Below, one piece after another: positions 18,039 through 25,003 of a stretch of 36,643 nt of DNA (positions are counted from its first letter, which is position 1; every line of letters begins with the position of its first letter). Source of the stretch: an uncultured Nocardioidaceae bacterium. GTDB lineage: Bacteria; Actinomycetota; Actinomycetes; Propionibacteriales; Nocardioidaceae. The notes under the pieces were generated by a model. The model worked only from the letters and a program-made list of their open reading frames with translations. It ran no database searches and was not told where the DNA came from. The translations under genes were made by a program, and so were the position numbers. Where the stretch lies: contig CADCUJ010000031.1 of the NCBI GenBank assembly GCA_902805855.1, positions 5,909-42,551 of the forward strand, read 5' to 3'.

Positions 18039-18270
18039 GGACCCAGGAAGTATCGGGCGCGACAGGGGAGTCGTAGTCCCGCCGAGGCGAGGCCGCCAGG
18101 CCAGTTTCTGAGTGGGGGTCCAGGGGAAGATCCACAATCATGCACCGGGCGCGTGCCGCGCGCCTGGGCGCTGAAGCGGGTTCGCGCAGTTGCTGACCTC
18201 CCACGGCTACTGCGACGAGCCTCTGAGGGGCCTCCGCGCCGACGTCCGCGTCGGGCGGGGGCCTCTCCCC
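18039..18270 (+). ncRNA. candidate structured RNA in the 684-base gap before the sulfurtransferase
   Basis: The gap 17928-18611 has no convincing protein gene in its first 420 bases but shows strong secondary-structure potential. A TATGGT -10-like hexamer (18032-18037) precedes GGACCC, which can pair with GGGTCC near 18116-18121. Local stems include GGGCGCG/CGCGCGCC around 18150 and CGCAGT/ACTGCG around 18185-18214. The segment ends in a 19-bp hairpin (18225-18267). No riboswitch consensus that I know (cobalamin, TPP, SAM-I/IV, FMN, c-di-AMP, Moco) fits, nor do RNase P RNA, SRP RNA or tmRNA. It could be a small RNA or an unknown leader element. Coordinates are approximate. Confidence 0.35.
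18225..18267 (+). terminator. long terminator-like hairpin
   Basis: Outer arms 18225-18237 and 18255-18267 pair over 13 bp, with two G-U wobbles. After one bulged G, inner arms CCGACG (18239-18244) and CGTCGG (18249-18254) pair around a TCCG loop. CCCTGTTCC follows. Its stability is far above what the local composition requires. It lies too far (about 300 bases) from the MoaD-like stop to be an obvious terminator for that gene. Confidence 0.55.
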
Positions 18271-18338
18271 TGTTCCGAAAAGTGAAACGCTTGTCCACAT
18301 CCCAAGACGTGCGTTACCGGGGTTACGGACCCAGCGGC

Positions 18339-18344
18339 TACCTT
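18339..18344 (+). promoter_or_regulatory. -10 element for a leaderless leader-peptide transcript
   Basis: TACCTT at 18339-18344 matches the actinobacterial -10 pattern TAnnnT. A start of transcription seven bases downstream would fall on the G of GTG 18351, making the leader peptide mRNA leaderless. I see no clear -35; TTACCG at 18314-18319 is 19 bases upstream. Confidence 0.4.
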
Positions 18345-18350
18345 CGTGGG

Positions 18351-18428
18351 GTGTCCTCGACCATGCTGACCAAGCGCCGAGCGGTGGATCACTGCCGCGT
18401 GCGCTCGGCGCTGTGTCGTAGGTCCTGA
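18351..18428 (+). CDS. cysteine-containing attenuation leader peptide
   Basis: A 25-residue ORF (GTG 18351) or 21 residues from ATG 18363, ending in TGA 18428, 183 bases ahead of the sulfurtransferase gene. Its tail reads TKRRAVDHCRVRSALCRRS. This matches the short actinobacterial leader peptides with a basic, RRAVD-type core and two late cysteines that precede sulfur-assimilation genes. In mycobacteria, leaderless Cys-rich short ORFs upstream of the cysA2 operon act as cysteine-responsive attenuators. Here too the GTG sits where transcription should begin, and a GC hairpin follows at 18558-18578. A longer in-frame ORF from 18033 exists but its Arg/Pro-rich composition argues against it. Confidence 0.7.
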   Translation: MSSTMLTKRRAVDHCRVRSALCRRS

Positions 18429-18557
18429 CGGGACCTCACAGCCCATCTCGGCTGAGTTCCGACGGCGGCCATCTCTGGCGAGCCGCGTCGGCACGTCCCC
18501 CCTCGTGAGTCTTCCGGCAGCTTTCTGACCGAGCTCACCTCCAGCCCATCGGATCGA

Positions 18558-18578
18558 CGCCGCCGGATTCCGGCGGCG
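18558..18578 (+). promoter_or_regulatory. attenuator-like hairpin before the sulfurtransferase
   Basis: A perfect 9-bp stem (CGCCGCCGG with CCGGCGGCG) and three-base loop ATT, ending 22 bases before the AAAGG ribosome-binding site of the sulfurtransferase gene. No U-tract follows, so it could act by Rho-linked or translational control together with the leader peptide rather than as a classical terminator. Confidence 0.4.
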
Positions 18579-18611
18579 CCCCGCCATCGAACCGCACACG
18601 AAAGGTCTCCC

Positions 18612-19463
18612 ATGAGCCGCGAAACAGCCCTGGTCACCGCCGACTGGGTCGAGCAGCATCTCGACGACCCGAAGGTCGTCATCGTCGAGGTCGACGAGGA
18701 CACCACCGCCTACGACAAGGGACACATCCGGGGCGCGATCAAGCTCGACTGGACCACCGACCTGCAGGACCAGGTCCGCCGCGACGCGGTGAACAAGGAC
18801 CAGTTCGCCGCCCTGCTCTCCGAGCGCGGGGTCGGCAACGAGGACACGGTCGTCCTGTACGGCGGCAACAACAACTGGTTCGCCGCCTATGCGTACTGGT
18901 ACTTCAAGCTCTACGGCCACCAGGACGTCAAGCTTCTCGACGGCGGCCGCAAGAAGTGGGAGCTCGACAGCCGCGAGCTGGTCGACGAGGTTCCCACGCG
19001 CGAGCAGACGACGTTCACCGCGCAGGACCAGGACACCGACATCCGGGCCTTCCGCGACGAGGTGGTCGAAGCGATCGGCGTGAAGAACCTGATCGACGTC
19101 CGCAGCCCCGACGAGTACGCCGGGCGGCTGCTCGCTCCAGCGCACCTGCCACAGGAGCAGGCGCAGCGGGCCGGCCACATCCCCACTGCGGGCAACGTGC
19201 CGTGGAGCAAGGCGGCCAACGATGATGGCACGTTCAAGTCCGACGAGGAGCTCAAGGAGCTCTACACCCAGGCCGGCGTCGACTGGGGCAAGGACACGAT
19301 CGCCTACTGCCGGATCGGCGAGCGCTCCTCGCACACCTGGTTCGTCTTGCACGAGCTCCTCGGGGAGCAGAGCACGAAGAACTACGACGGCTCCTGGACC
19401 GAGTACGGCTCCCTGATCGGCGTACCGATCGTCCTCGGCGACGAGCCCGGCACAGCAAGCTGA
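18612..19463 (+). CDS. thiosulfate sulfurtransferase (tandem rhodanese, CysA2/SseA type)
   Basis: A 283-residue cytoplasmic enzyme with two rhodanese domains. The N-terminal, inactive domain contains YDKGHIRGAIKLDW; the C-terminal domain carries the active-site loop CRIGERSSH, with the persulfide-forming Cys233. AGHIPTAGNVPWSKAAN near residues 187-203 is also typical. It transfers sulfane sulfur from thiosulfate to thiol acceptors. The start is ATG 18612 behind AAAGG. In mycobacteria the homologue CysA2 is cotranscribed with the DUF1416 protein SseC2, matching the gene that follows 109 bases downstream. The leader peptide upstream suggests induction when cysteine is scarce. Confidence 0.94.
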   Translation: MSRETALVTADWVEQHLDDPKVVIVEVDEDTTAYDKGHIRGAIKLDWTTDLQDQVRRDAVNKDQFAALLSERGVGNEDTVVLYGGNNNWFAAYAYWYFKLYGHQDVKLLDGGRKKWELDSRELVDEVPTREQTTFTAQDQDTDIRAFRDEVVEAIGVKNLIDVRSPDEYAGRLLAPAHLPQEQAQRAGHIPTAGNVPWSKAANDDGTFKSDEELKELYTQAGVDWGKDTIAYCRIGERSSHTWFVLHELLGEQSTKNYDGSWTEYGSLIGVPIVLGDEPGTAS

Positions 19464-19487
19464 TCTCGTCCCGGCGGTCGAAGGCGC

Positions 19488-19556
19488 CCGGTGGTTGAGG
19501 AGCGAGCGAGGCGGCCCCGGTGGTTGAGGAGCGAGCGAAGCGAGCGTCTCGAAACC
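19488..19556 (-). repeat. two copies of a dispersed repeat inside the sulfurtransferase-DUF1416 spacer
   Basis: A partial copy (19488-19510) and a full 40-bp copy (19517-19556) of the element also found in seven copies at 35616-35851, here in the opposite orientation (CCGGTGGTTGAGGAGCGAGC...GTCTCGAAACC). It ends just before the ribosome-binding site of the DUF1416 gene, so it has inserted within an operon spacer. Confidence 0.9.
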
Positions 19557-19572
19557 CCAGAGAGGAACTGAC

Positions 19573-19869
19573 ATGTGTGGTGCTACCACGGGCGGCGTCT
19601 CGCTCGAAGGCGTCGACGTCACAAAGGAGTCCGTGATCCAGGGCGTGGTGACCAGAGGCGAGCAGCCGGTGGGCAACGCCTACGTCCGGCTGCTCGACCG
19701 GACCGGTGAGTTCACCGCCGAGGTACCGACGTCGGTCACCGGCCAGTTTCGCTTCTTCGCTGCTCCCGGCGAGTGGACGCTGCGCACGCTGGCACCGAGG
19801 GCGGATGTCGTCGACCGGCGGGTGGTCGCACAGCAGGGCTCGATCGCCGAGGTCAACGTCTCGATCTAG
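19573..19869 (+). CDS. DUF1416 (SseC-family) protein
   Basis: A 98-residue protein of DUF1416, beginning MCGATTGGVSLEG, with a second-position Cys that is characteristic of the family. The rest is a small beta-sandwich resembling carboxypeptidase-regulatory/transthyretin-like folds (VIQGVVTRGEQPVGNAYVRL, then GQFRFFAAPGEWTLR). There is no signal peptide. The family is always next to rhodanese-type sulfurtransferases in actinobacteria and is thought to aid sulfur transfer or thiosulfate metabolism, but no reaction has been established. The start ATG 19573 follows an AGAGGA site. The gene converges with the LCP gene. Confidence 0.9.
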   Translation: MCGATTGGVSLEGVDVTKESVIQGVVTRGEQPVGNAYVRLLDRTGEFTAEVPTSVTGQFRFFAAPGEWTLRTLAPRADVVDRRVVAQQGSIAEVNVSI

Positions 19870-19939
19870 CGCCCGAGCGGACCCTCCGCCGGGCAGGCCG
19901 CTCGTCGAAAAGCCTTACCTACTGGACCAGACCAGTCGA

Positions 19940-19954
19940 GCGGCTGACAGCCGC
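19940..19954. terminator. possible terminator between DUF1416 and LCP genes
   Basis: A tight inverted repeat, GCGGCTG/CAGCCGC around a single A, in the 105-base gap between convergent genes. There is no U-tract. A second weak repeat (ACTGG/CCAGT) lies just upstream. Confidence 0.35.
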
Positions 19955-19974
19955 CCACCGGGCAGGGCGGGCAC

Positions 19975-21027
19975 TCAGCTGATGGACTTGGCCTTCCCCA
20001 GCACTTCCTGTCGTCCGTACTCGTCCAGGTAGTCGTCGAGCTCGTCGTTGCCCACGGCACGGAAGAGGTCTCGGGTCTGCTTCTGGTGCGCGAGGACCAC
20101 GCTCTGCCCGTCAATCGTGGCGTAACGCCGGCGAGGCACCGTGATGAAGGTGACGTCCTCCTCCGACAACGACCGCATCGACAGGGCCAGGCTGCGCATC
20201 TGTCCGTTGGTGAACTCGTCGTCCACGGTGAGGTACTTGACGATCGCCTCGACCGAGTTGGTCAGCTTGATCGGGTTCGAGGTGGTGCCGCTCGAAAGCA
20301 TCTTCTGCATGAAGGCACGCAGGAAGTTCTGCTGGCGCTTGATCCGGTCGAAATCGCCGTCCTCCAGGCCGTAGCGCATCCGGACGTACTGCAGGGCAGG
20401 CAGACCCTCCAGCTCCTGCCGTCCCGCCTCCCATTGGACGTGCTGGGATGGGTCGTAGATGTCCTCGGGGATGGTGATCGGCACACCACCGATCGCCGTG
20501 GTCAGCTCGCGAAAGCCTTCCCAGTCGATGATCGCCAGGTGGTCCATCCGCAGGCCGCTGAACTCCTCCAGAGTCCGCACGTACAGCGACGGCCCGCCCG
20601 CGGCGAACGCCGCGTTGATCTTGTTCATCCCGAGCCCGGGGATGCGGGCCCAGGTGTCGCGTGGCACCGAGACCAGGTATGCCTCATCCCGGTCCGCGGT
20701 GATGTGCAGGACGATGATCGTGTCACTGCGGTGGGCGTACGGCTCCCACTTCCCGCCCGCGACCGACTGGGCGATCGACGGGCCCTGCCCGGCGTCGGCA
20801 CCGGCCAGCAGGATGTTGACCGCCTCGGCCGCCTCGCCGGTGATGCGCTCGGGGCGTCGTCTCTCCTCGAGGTCGAGCGCCACCCGCGGCACGTTCGAGA
20901 TCTGGTTGTCCAGGTAGACCAGCCAGCCCCCGAACGTCGCCGCCACGATGGCGAGCACCATCCCGACCACCACCGCCACGCGGTGACGGCGGAACCACGG
21001 CCGCTTCGCGGTCGGCTGCACGCTCAT
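19975..21027 (-). CDS. LytR-CpsA-Psr (LCP) family cell-wall glycopolymer ligase
   Basis: A 350-residue type II membrane protein. Residues 1-16 are basic and cytoplasmic, residues 18-40 form one transmembrane helix, and the rest is an extracellular LCP domain. Conserved polyprenyl-pyrophosphate-binding features are present: HRSDTIIVLHI, VSVPRDTWA, KINAAFAAGG, and RYGLEDGDFDRIKRQQNFL with the catalytic Arg/Asp. LCP enzymes transfer lipid-linked glycopolymers (arabinogalactan, teichoic acid, capsule) onto peptidoglycan or protein. Which polymer is moved here is unknown. The glycan island 3-11 kb away offers a candidate but no direct link is shown. ATG 21027 is the only sensible start. Confidence 0.92.
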   Translation of the reverse strand: MSVQPTAKRPWFRRHRVAVVVGMVLAIVAATFGGWLVYLDNQISNVPRVALDLEERRRPERITGEAAEAVNILLAGADAGQGPSIAQSVAGGKWEPYAHRSDTIIVLHITADRDEAYLVSVPRDTWARIPGLGMNKINAAFAAGGPSLYVRTLEEFSGLRMDHLAIIDWEGFRELTTAIGGVPITIPEDIYDPSQHVQWEAGRQELEGLPALQYVRMRYGLEDGDFDRIKRQQNFLRAFMQKMLSSGTTSNPIKLTNSVEAIVKYLTVDDEFTNGQMRSLALSMRSLSEEDVTFITVPRRRYATIDGQSVVLAHQKQTRDLFRAVGNDELDDYLDEYGRQEVLGKAKSIS

Positions 21028-21115
21028 CGCTCTCCAAGTGCGCGCCCGTCAGGGCGGCAGGTGTCAAGGGGTTGCCCCGGTCGGACGGCGACTCTGCACG
21101 CCGTGGGCGTCCTGG

Positions 21116-21571
21116 TCATGTTACGGAATCGTGACCGGCTGTGCCGAATTTCTCCAGCAGGATCGTGACCGGCCCGTCGTTGACGAGTGAGACGAGCATG
21201 TCGGCTCCGAAGTCCCCCCGTGCCACGTTCGCCCCCATCCTCTCCAGCTCCTGGCACAGTTCGTCGAAGACCGGCTCGGAGATTGGTGCCGGGGCGGCTG
21301 CGGTCCACGTGGGCCGACGGCCCTTCCGTGCGTCGCCGTACAAGGTGAACTGGCTGACCACCAGCAAAGGCGCGCCGAGGTCGGCGGCCGACCGCTCCCC
21401 GCGCATGATTCGGAGCTGCCAGATCTTGCGAGCCATCCAGGTCACCTCAGCCGGGCCGTCGGAGTGCGTCATCCCGACCAGGACGAGCAGCCCGGGCCCG
21501 TCGATCGAGCCGGTCACCACCTCGCTCACGGTCACCGAGGCGGACAGGACTCGCTGGACGACGGCGCGCAT
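21116..21571 (-). CDS. dtd: D-aminoacyl-tRNA deacylase
   Basis: A 151-residue enzyme that hydrolyses D-amino acids from mischarged tRNAs. It begins [15 protein letters not shown], the standard DTD opening, and contains SQFTLYGD (residues 73-80) and NDGPVT (131-136), the cross-subunit Gly-Pro motif that gates chirality. The motif is usually NxGPVT, so Asp at the second position is acceptable. The frame is open to 21688, but ATG 21571 matches the family start. It is divergent from the BKACE-like gene, with only 22 bases between starts, so the promoters must overlap coding sequence. Confidence 0.95.
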   Translation of the reverse strand: MRAVVQRVLSASVTVSEVVTGSIDGPGLLVLVGMTHSDGPAEVTWMARKIWQLRIMRGERSAADLGAPLLVVSQFTLYGDARKGRRPTWTAAAPAPISEPVFDELCQELERMGANVARGDFGADMLVSLVNDGPVTILLEKFGTAGHDSVT

Positions 21572-21593
21572 CTCGACATGACACCATGCCCAG

Positions 21594-22436
21594 GTGGACC
21601 CGTTGCCCGACCCGAGCAAGCTGCTGATCACCGTTGCACCGACCGGCGCGGAGACGAGCAAGGCCGACTGCCCGCAGCTGCCGACCACGCTGGACGAGCT
21701 CCTGGAGACGGCCCAGCGCTGTCAGGCGTCGGGCGCAGCGATGATCCACGTACACATCCGCGACGACCAGCATCGCCCCACGCTGGAGCTGAGCCGGCTC
21801 ACCGAGACTGTCGAGGCGCTGCACGAGAACACCGATCTGGTCGTCCAGCTCTCCACCGGCGGCTCGGTGCACGATCGGCTCGAGGACCGGCTGAAGGTGC
21901 TCGACGCCGGGCCGGACTCCTGCAGCCTGACCATGGGCACCACGAACTTCGGCGACGACGTCTTCTCCAACCCGTGGCCCTTCGTCACCGAGCTCTACCA
22001 GCTGACCCAGGAGCGTGCGGTCGTTCCCGAGTTCGAGCTGTTCGATTTGGGCCAGGTCCACGCGCTGCACCGGCTGCTGGACAAGCACGGTCTGCCGTAC
22101 GGCGGCCGGGTGCACTGCGACCTGGTGATGGGCGTTCCCGGCGGTATGCCGGGCACGGCGGACGCGCTGGTTGCCGCGGTGAACGCGATGCCCGACGCGG
22201 TCACCAGCTGGTCTGCTACCGGGATCGGCCGGTCCACCCTGCCGGTCGCCTTGGCGGCGTTGTCCAAGGGTGGCCACCTACGGGTCGGCATGGAAGACGT
22301 CCTCACCTTGGCCAAGGGAGTTCCCGTCGAGCACAACTCCCAGCTGGTCGACCGCGTCGTCGCCCTGGCTGCCATCGGGCAGCGGCGGCCGATGACACCA
22401 GATGAGACCCGAGAGCTGCTCAACACACGGCGCTGA
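21594..22436 (+). CDS. BKACE (DUF849) family beta-keto acid cleavage enzyme
   Basis: A 280-residue TIM-barrel protein of the DUF849/BKACE family, related to 3-keto-5-aminohexanoate cleavage enzyme. The N-terminal strand [12 protein letters not shown] and HVHIRD with zinc-ligand His52 and His54 are present, as are [27 protein letters not shown] and a late [12 protein letters not shown]. These enzymes condense a beta-keto acid with acetyl-CoA to give a CoA ester and acetoacetate. The substrate varies with subgroup and cannot be read here; no lysine-fermentation genes are nearby. GTG 21594 is the first start after an in-frame stop. Confidence 0.88.
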   Translation: MDPLPDPSKLLITVAPTGAETSKADCPQLPTTLDELLETAQRCQASGAAMIHVHIRDDQHRPTLELSRLTETVEALHENTDLVVQLSTGGSVHDRLEDRLKVLDAGPDSCSLTMGTTNFGDDVFSNPWPFVTELYQLTQERAVVPEFELFDLGQVHALHRLLDKHGLPYGGRVHCDLVMGVPGGMPGTADALVAAVNAMPDAVTSWSATGIGRSTLPVALAALSKGGHLRVGMEDVLTLAKGVPVEHNSQLVDRVVALAAIGQRRPMTPDETRELLNTRR

Positions 22437-22460
22437 CCGCCACCGGTAGACTCCGTCGGT

Positions 22461-22562
22461 GTGGAGGCCTTTGTCGTCGCGCTGATGGTCGCGATGGTGC
22501 TGATGACCGCCTACGTGTCGCTGCTGGCGCTCGTCAAGCTCTTCAGGGTCGACAAGCGCTAG
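22461..22562 (+). CDS. 33-residue single-span membrane peptide
   Basis: A 34-codon ORF from GTG 22461 to TAG 22562, two bases before the nitrobindin-like gene. It encodes one continuous hydrophobic helix (about residues 3-27: AFVVALMVAMVLMTAYVSLL and on) and a basic tail FRVDKR, so N-out/C-in topology is likely. Its position, flush between two real genes, and the clean membrane-helix composition support it being real. No named family is recognised; it superficially resembles KdpF-size accessory peptides. Upstream GGTGTGGAGG offers little ribosome-binding signal, and the start may be near the transcript 5' end. Confidence 0.5.
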   Translation: MEAFVVALMVAMVLMTAYVSLLALVKLFRVDKR

Positions 22563-22564
22563 GC

Positions 22565-23065
22565 ATGCCGTTCGAGATTCCGCAGAACCTGCACCCCGAC
22601 TGTGCCCCGATCGCATGGCTGCTCGGGACCTGGCGAGGCAACGGCCATGGCGACTACCCGACGATCGACTCCTTCTCGTTCGCCCAGGAGATCACGTTCC
22701 TCCAGGACGGTCGTCCCTTCTTCCACTACCTGAGCCGCTCGTGGGTCGTCGACGCCGAGGGCAACCGGCTGCGAAACGGCGCGATCGAGACCGGCTTCTT
22801 CCGGAGCAAGGCCGACGGCTCGCTCGAGGTCGTGCTGGCTCACGCGACCGGCATCGTGGAGATCTGGTACGGCAGGGCCGAGAGCGCCAAGGTGGAGATC
22901 GCCACCGACGCGGTCGCCCGCGTCGAGGACGCGGCGGCCTACGGGGCGGGCCACCGGCTCTACGGCCTCGTCGAGGGCGAGCTGCTGTGGACCTTCGACA
23001 TGGCTGCGGTGGACCAGGGCCTGCAGCCGCACCTGTGGGCGCGGCTCGTGCGCCAGGACACCTAG
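22565..23065 (+). CDS. nitrobindin-like heme-binding beta-barrel protein (FABP-like, DUF1794)
   Basis: A 166-residue ten-stranded beta-barrel protein. GTWRGNGHGDYPTI at residues 21-34 is the nitrobindin signature (GxWxGxGxGxYP), and QPHLWARL near the C-terminus holds His156, in the place of the proximal heme ligand. Characterised members bind ferric heme and isomerise peroxynitrite or scavenge NO. The mycobacterial relative Rv0813c lies in the same neighbourhood. It starts at ATG 22565, two bases after the membrane peptide, so coupling is likely. Its TAG stop shares the palindrome CTAG with the stop of the converging DsrE-like gene: each strand reads TAG there. Confidence 0.88.
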   Translation: MPFEIPQNLHPDCAPIAWLLGTWRGNGHGDYPTIDSFSFAQEITFLQDGRPFFHYLSRSWVVDAEGNRLRNGAIETGFFRSKADGSLEVVLAHATGIVEIWYGRAESAKVEIATDAVARVEDAAAYGAGHRLYGLVEGELLWTFDMAAVDQGLQPHLWARLVRQDT

Positions 23066-23424
23066 TAGACCAGCGCGCGCACGTCCTCAGCCAGCGCCTC
23101 CTCGACGAAACCTGACGCACCGGCGATGGACACGCCGTCGATCACGTCGCCTTCCCCGATGTCACGGCGCGCGGCGCACTGCGTGCACAAGGTCACCGTC
23201 CCGTCGGCGAGAACGGCTCCCAGAAGCTCTGTGAGCGGGGCCGCCAGCGGCAGCGAGAACTCCTCGGCGCGACCGGGCAGTGCGAACCACGCAGACTCCC
23301 CGGTCAGCCACAAGCTCACCTGGGCACCGGACGCCAACGCCGTAGAGGCCACCGTGAACGCCTGGTTGCACCGCTCGGGGTCATCCGCGCCGGCAGTCAC
23401 CTTGATCAGCAGCTTCGAGGCCAT
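23062..23424 (-). CDS. DsrE-like small protein
   Basis: A 120-residue protein of the DsrE/DsrF-like superfamily. It opens with ASKLLIKVTAGADDPERCNQ, then ASGAQVSLWLTGESAW and a mid VTLCTQCAARRDI whose two cysteines sit where sulfur-relay members have the reactive Cys. The frame is open to 23478, but ATG 23424 gives the family start. Function is unproven; members act in sulfur transfer or as peroxiredoxin-like proteins, which would suit the sulfur genes nearby. The last four bases overlap the nitrobindin-like gene tail to tail. Confidence 0.82.
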   Translation of the reverse strand: MASKLLIKVTAGADDPERCNQAFTVASTALASGAQVSLWLTGESAWFALPGRAEEFSLPLAAPLTELLGAVLADGTVTLCTQCAARRDIGEGDVIDGVSIAGASGFVEEALAEDVRALVY

Positions 23425-23612
23425 GGCAACAGCGTAGGCGCACGCTCCGGGATCGGGCAGCGCTGTGTCGCGTTGCACCCTGCCACGAGTCGGGGGGACT
23501 CTACCCCGGCATCCGGCAACTCGGAATGGGCCGTCTGTGCGGTGGACAGGTGCCGCGTAATGCCGTTAGATCGTCAGTCAACCGTCATTTTCAATCTGTC
23601 GCCGTGAGTCCT

Positions 23613-23628
23613 TGCCTTGGGGAAGGCA
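23613..23628 (+). promoter_or_regulatory. hairpin in the leader of the glycan operon
   Basis: Perfect TGCCTT/AAGGCA stem with a GGGG loop, about 40 bases before a short upstream ORF (ATG 23670) and 95 bases before the dehydrogenase. The 298-base gap 23425-23722 otherwise holds a second small hairpin (GAGTC/GACTC around 23490) and a TAGATC hexamer near 23567 that could be a -10. The role is unknown. Confidence 0.3.
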
Positions 23629-23669
23629 GTGTCGGGCACGCGGTAGGTCTTCACCGAGGGGGTCGGGGG

Positions 23670-23726
23670 ATGAGTTTCGCACGCGAGCGCTCGTCGTGCG
23701 CGCATGTCAGCGGGTCGCGCGGGTGA
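23670..23726 (+). CDS. possible 18-residue upstream peptide coupled to the dehydrogenase gene
   Basis: ATG 23670 follows a GAGGGGG site seven bases upstream, and the short frame MSFARERSSCAHVSGSRG ends in TGA 23726, overlapping the GTG of the dehydrogenase as GTGA. The dehydrogenase itself has no good ribosome-binding site, so termination/reinitiation from this peptide could supply its ribosomes. It may equally be a chance ORF. No homologue is recognised. Confidence 0.3.
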   Translation: MSFARERSSCAHVSGSRG

Positions 23727-25003
23727 GCGTCGTTGCAGTGGTCGGACTCGGCTACGTCGGGCTGCCCCTCGCGACTCGGGCGGCTGAGGTCGGCCACACT
23801 GTCATCGGCCTGGACTCCGACGAGACCAAGCTGTCCGCGCTGGGTCTCGGTTGCTCGCACGTGGAGGACGTCTCGGACGAGCGGCTCGCAGCCGTCATGC
23901 GCGAGGGGCGGTTCCGCCTGGTCCTCGCCACACCCACTCAGGGTGATCCTGCCCGCTACGACTACGGATTCAACGGCTTCGACATCGGCATCATCACCGT
24001 GCCCACTCCTTTGGAGGACGGCAAGCCGGACCTGTCCTACGTGGAGGGCGCTGCTCGCACCTTGGGCAGGAGGCTGCGCCCCGGCGGTGTGGTCGTCCTG
24101 GAGTCCACGTCGTACCCCGGTACGACCGAGGGGCTGGTGGCCGACGTGCTCCTCGAGGAGTCCGGTCTGCAACCCGAGGTGGACTACCACCTCGGTTTCT
24201 CCCCGGAGCGGATCGACCCTGGCAACGAGCAGCACGACTTCGAGACCACGCCGAAGCTCGTCTCCGGCACCGACGCCGCTGCCCTGGCCGCGGTCGAGTC
24301 GTTCTACGCGGGCCTGGTGAAGGAGACCGTCCCGGTCTCGTCTCCTACCGTCGCCGAGTGCGCGAAGCTCTTCGAGAACATCTTCCGGCAGGTCAACGTG
24401 GCGCTGGTCAACGAGATGGCGACCCTGGCGCACGACCTGGACATCGACTTCTGGCAGGTGCTCGACGCCGCTGCGTCCAAGCCCTACGGGTTCATGAAGT
24501 TCACCCCTGGTCCCGGCGTCGGCGGACACTGCATCCCGGTCGACCCCGGCTACTTCACGTGGTTCGCGCAACGCCGTCTCGGCAGGTCCTCGCGCTTCAT
24601 CGAGCTGGCCCAGGAGGTCAACGAGGGGATGCCGGGGTACGTCGTCGAGCGGGCTGAGGAGATGTTGGGCAGGAGCGGGCTCCTGGGCGCGCAGGTCCTG
24701 GTGCTCGGCGTCAGCTACAAGAAGGGCACCGCCGATCAGCGGAAGTCGCCCGGCCGCAGCATCGTCGATCTGCTGCTCGACGCGGGCGCCTTGGTCACCG
24801 TGACCGACCCGTATGCGCGAAACTGGACCGCCACGACGTCGCTGGACGCCTCCGAGGCCGCTGGTCGAGCGGCCGACTTCGACCTGGTGATCTTGGCTAC
24901 CGACCACGACGAGTTCGACTTCGAGGCGATCGGCCGCTCGGCCCGGCTCGTCTTGGACTGCCGTCGCCGGATGCCGGCGAACGAGAGTGTGCACACGCTG
25001 TGA
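23723..25003 (+). CDS. nucleotide-sugar 6-dehydrogenase (UDP-GlcNAc/UDP-Glc type)
   Basis: A 426-residue NAD-dependent enzyme that oxidises a UDP-sugar to the uronic acid. The Rossmann motif VVGLGYVGLP is at residues 6-15; the central helix and second domain follow; the catalytic motif GPGVGGHCIPVDP has Cys270. The PVDP ending is more typical of UDP-GlcNAc/ManNAc dehydrogenases (WbpA/WecC group) than of UDP-glucose dehydrogenases (Ugd/HasB). An insertion of roughly ten residues (PTQGDPARYDYGFNG) follows the second Rossmann strand. GTG 23723 is chosen because it places GLGYVG at the usual distance. Its stop overlaps the next start (GTGA). It would supply a uronic-acid donor to the downstream synthase. 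Confidence 0.9.
   Translation: MSVVAVVGLGYVGLPLATRAAEVGHTVIGLDSDETKLSALGLGCSHVEDVSDERLAAVMREGRFRLVLATPTQGDPARYDYGFNGFDIGIITVPTPLEDGKPDLSYVEGAARTLGRRLRPGGVVVLESTSYPGTTEGLVADVLLEESGLQPEVDYHLGFSPERIDPGNEQHDFETTPKLVSGTDAAALAAVESFYAGLVKETVPVSSPTVAECAKLFENIFRQVNVALVNEMATLAHDLDIDFWQVLDAAASKPYGFMKFTPGPGVGGHCIPVDPGYFTWFAQRRLGRSSRFIELAQEVNEGMPGYVVERAEEMLGRSGLLGAQVLVLGVSYKKGTADQRKSPGRSIVDLLLDAGALVTVTDPYARNWTATTSLDASEAAGRAADFDLVILATDHDEFDFEAIGRSARLVLDCRRRMPANESVHTL

Noticed and set aside
18039-18224. Known riboswitches (cobalamin, TPP, SAM, FMN, Moco) or RNase P/SRP RNA
   Set aside because: None of the invariant core segments of these RNAs could be found in the region.
18033-18428. 131-codon plus-strand ORF in the gap before the sulfurtransferase
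   Set aside because: Arg/Pro-rich and featureless except for its last 25 codons, which are better read as a separate leader peptide with its own promoter.
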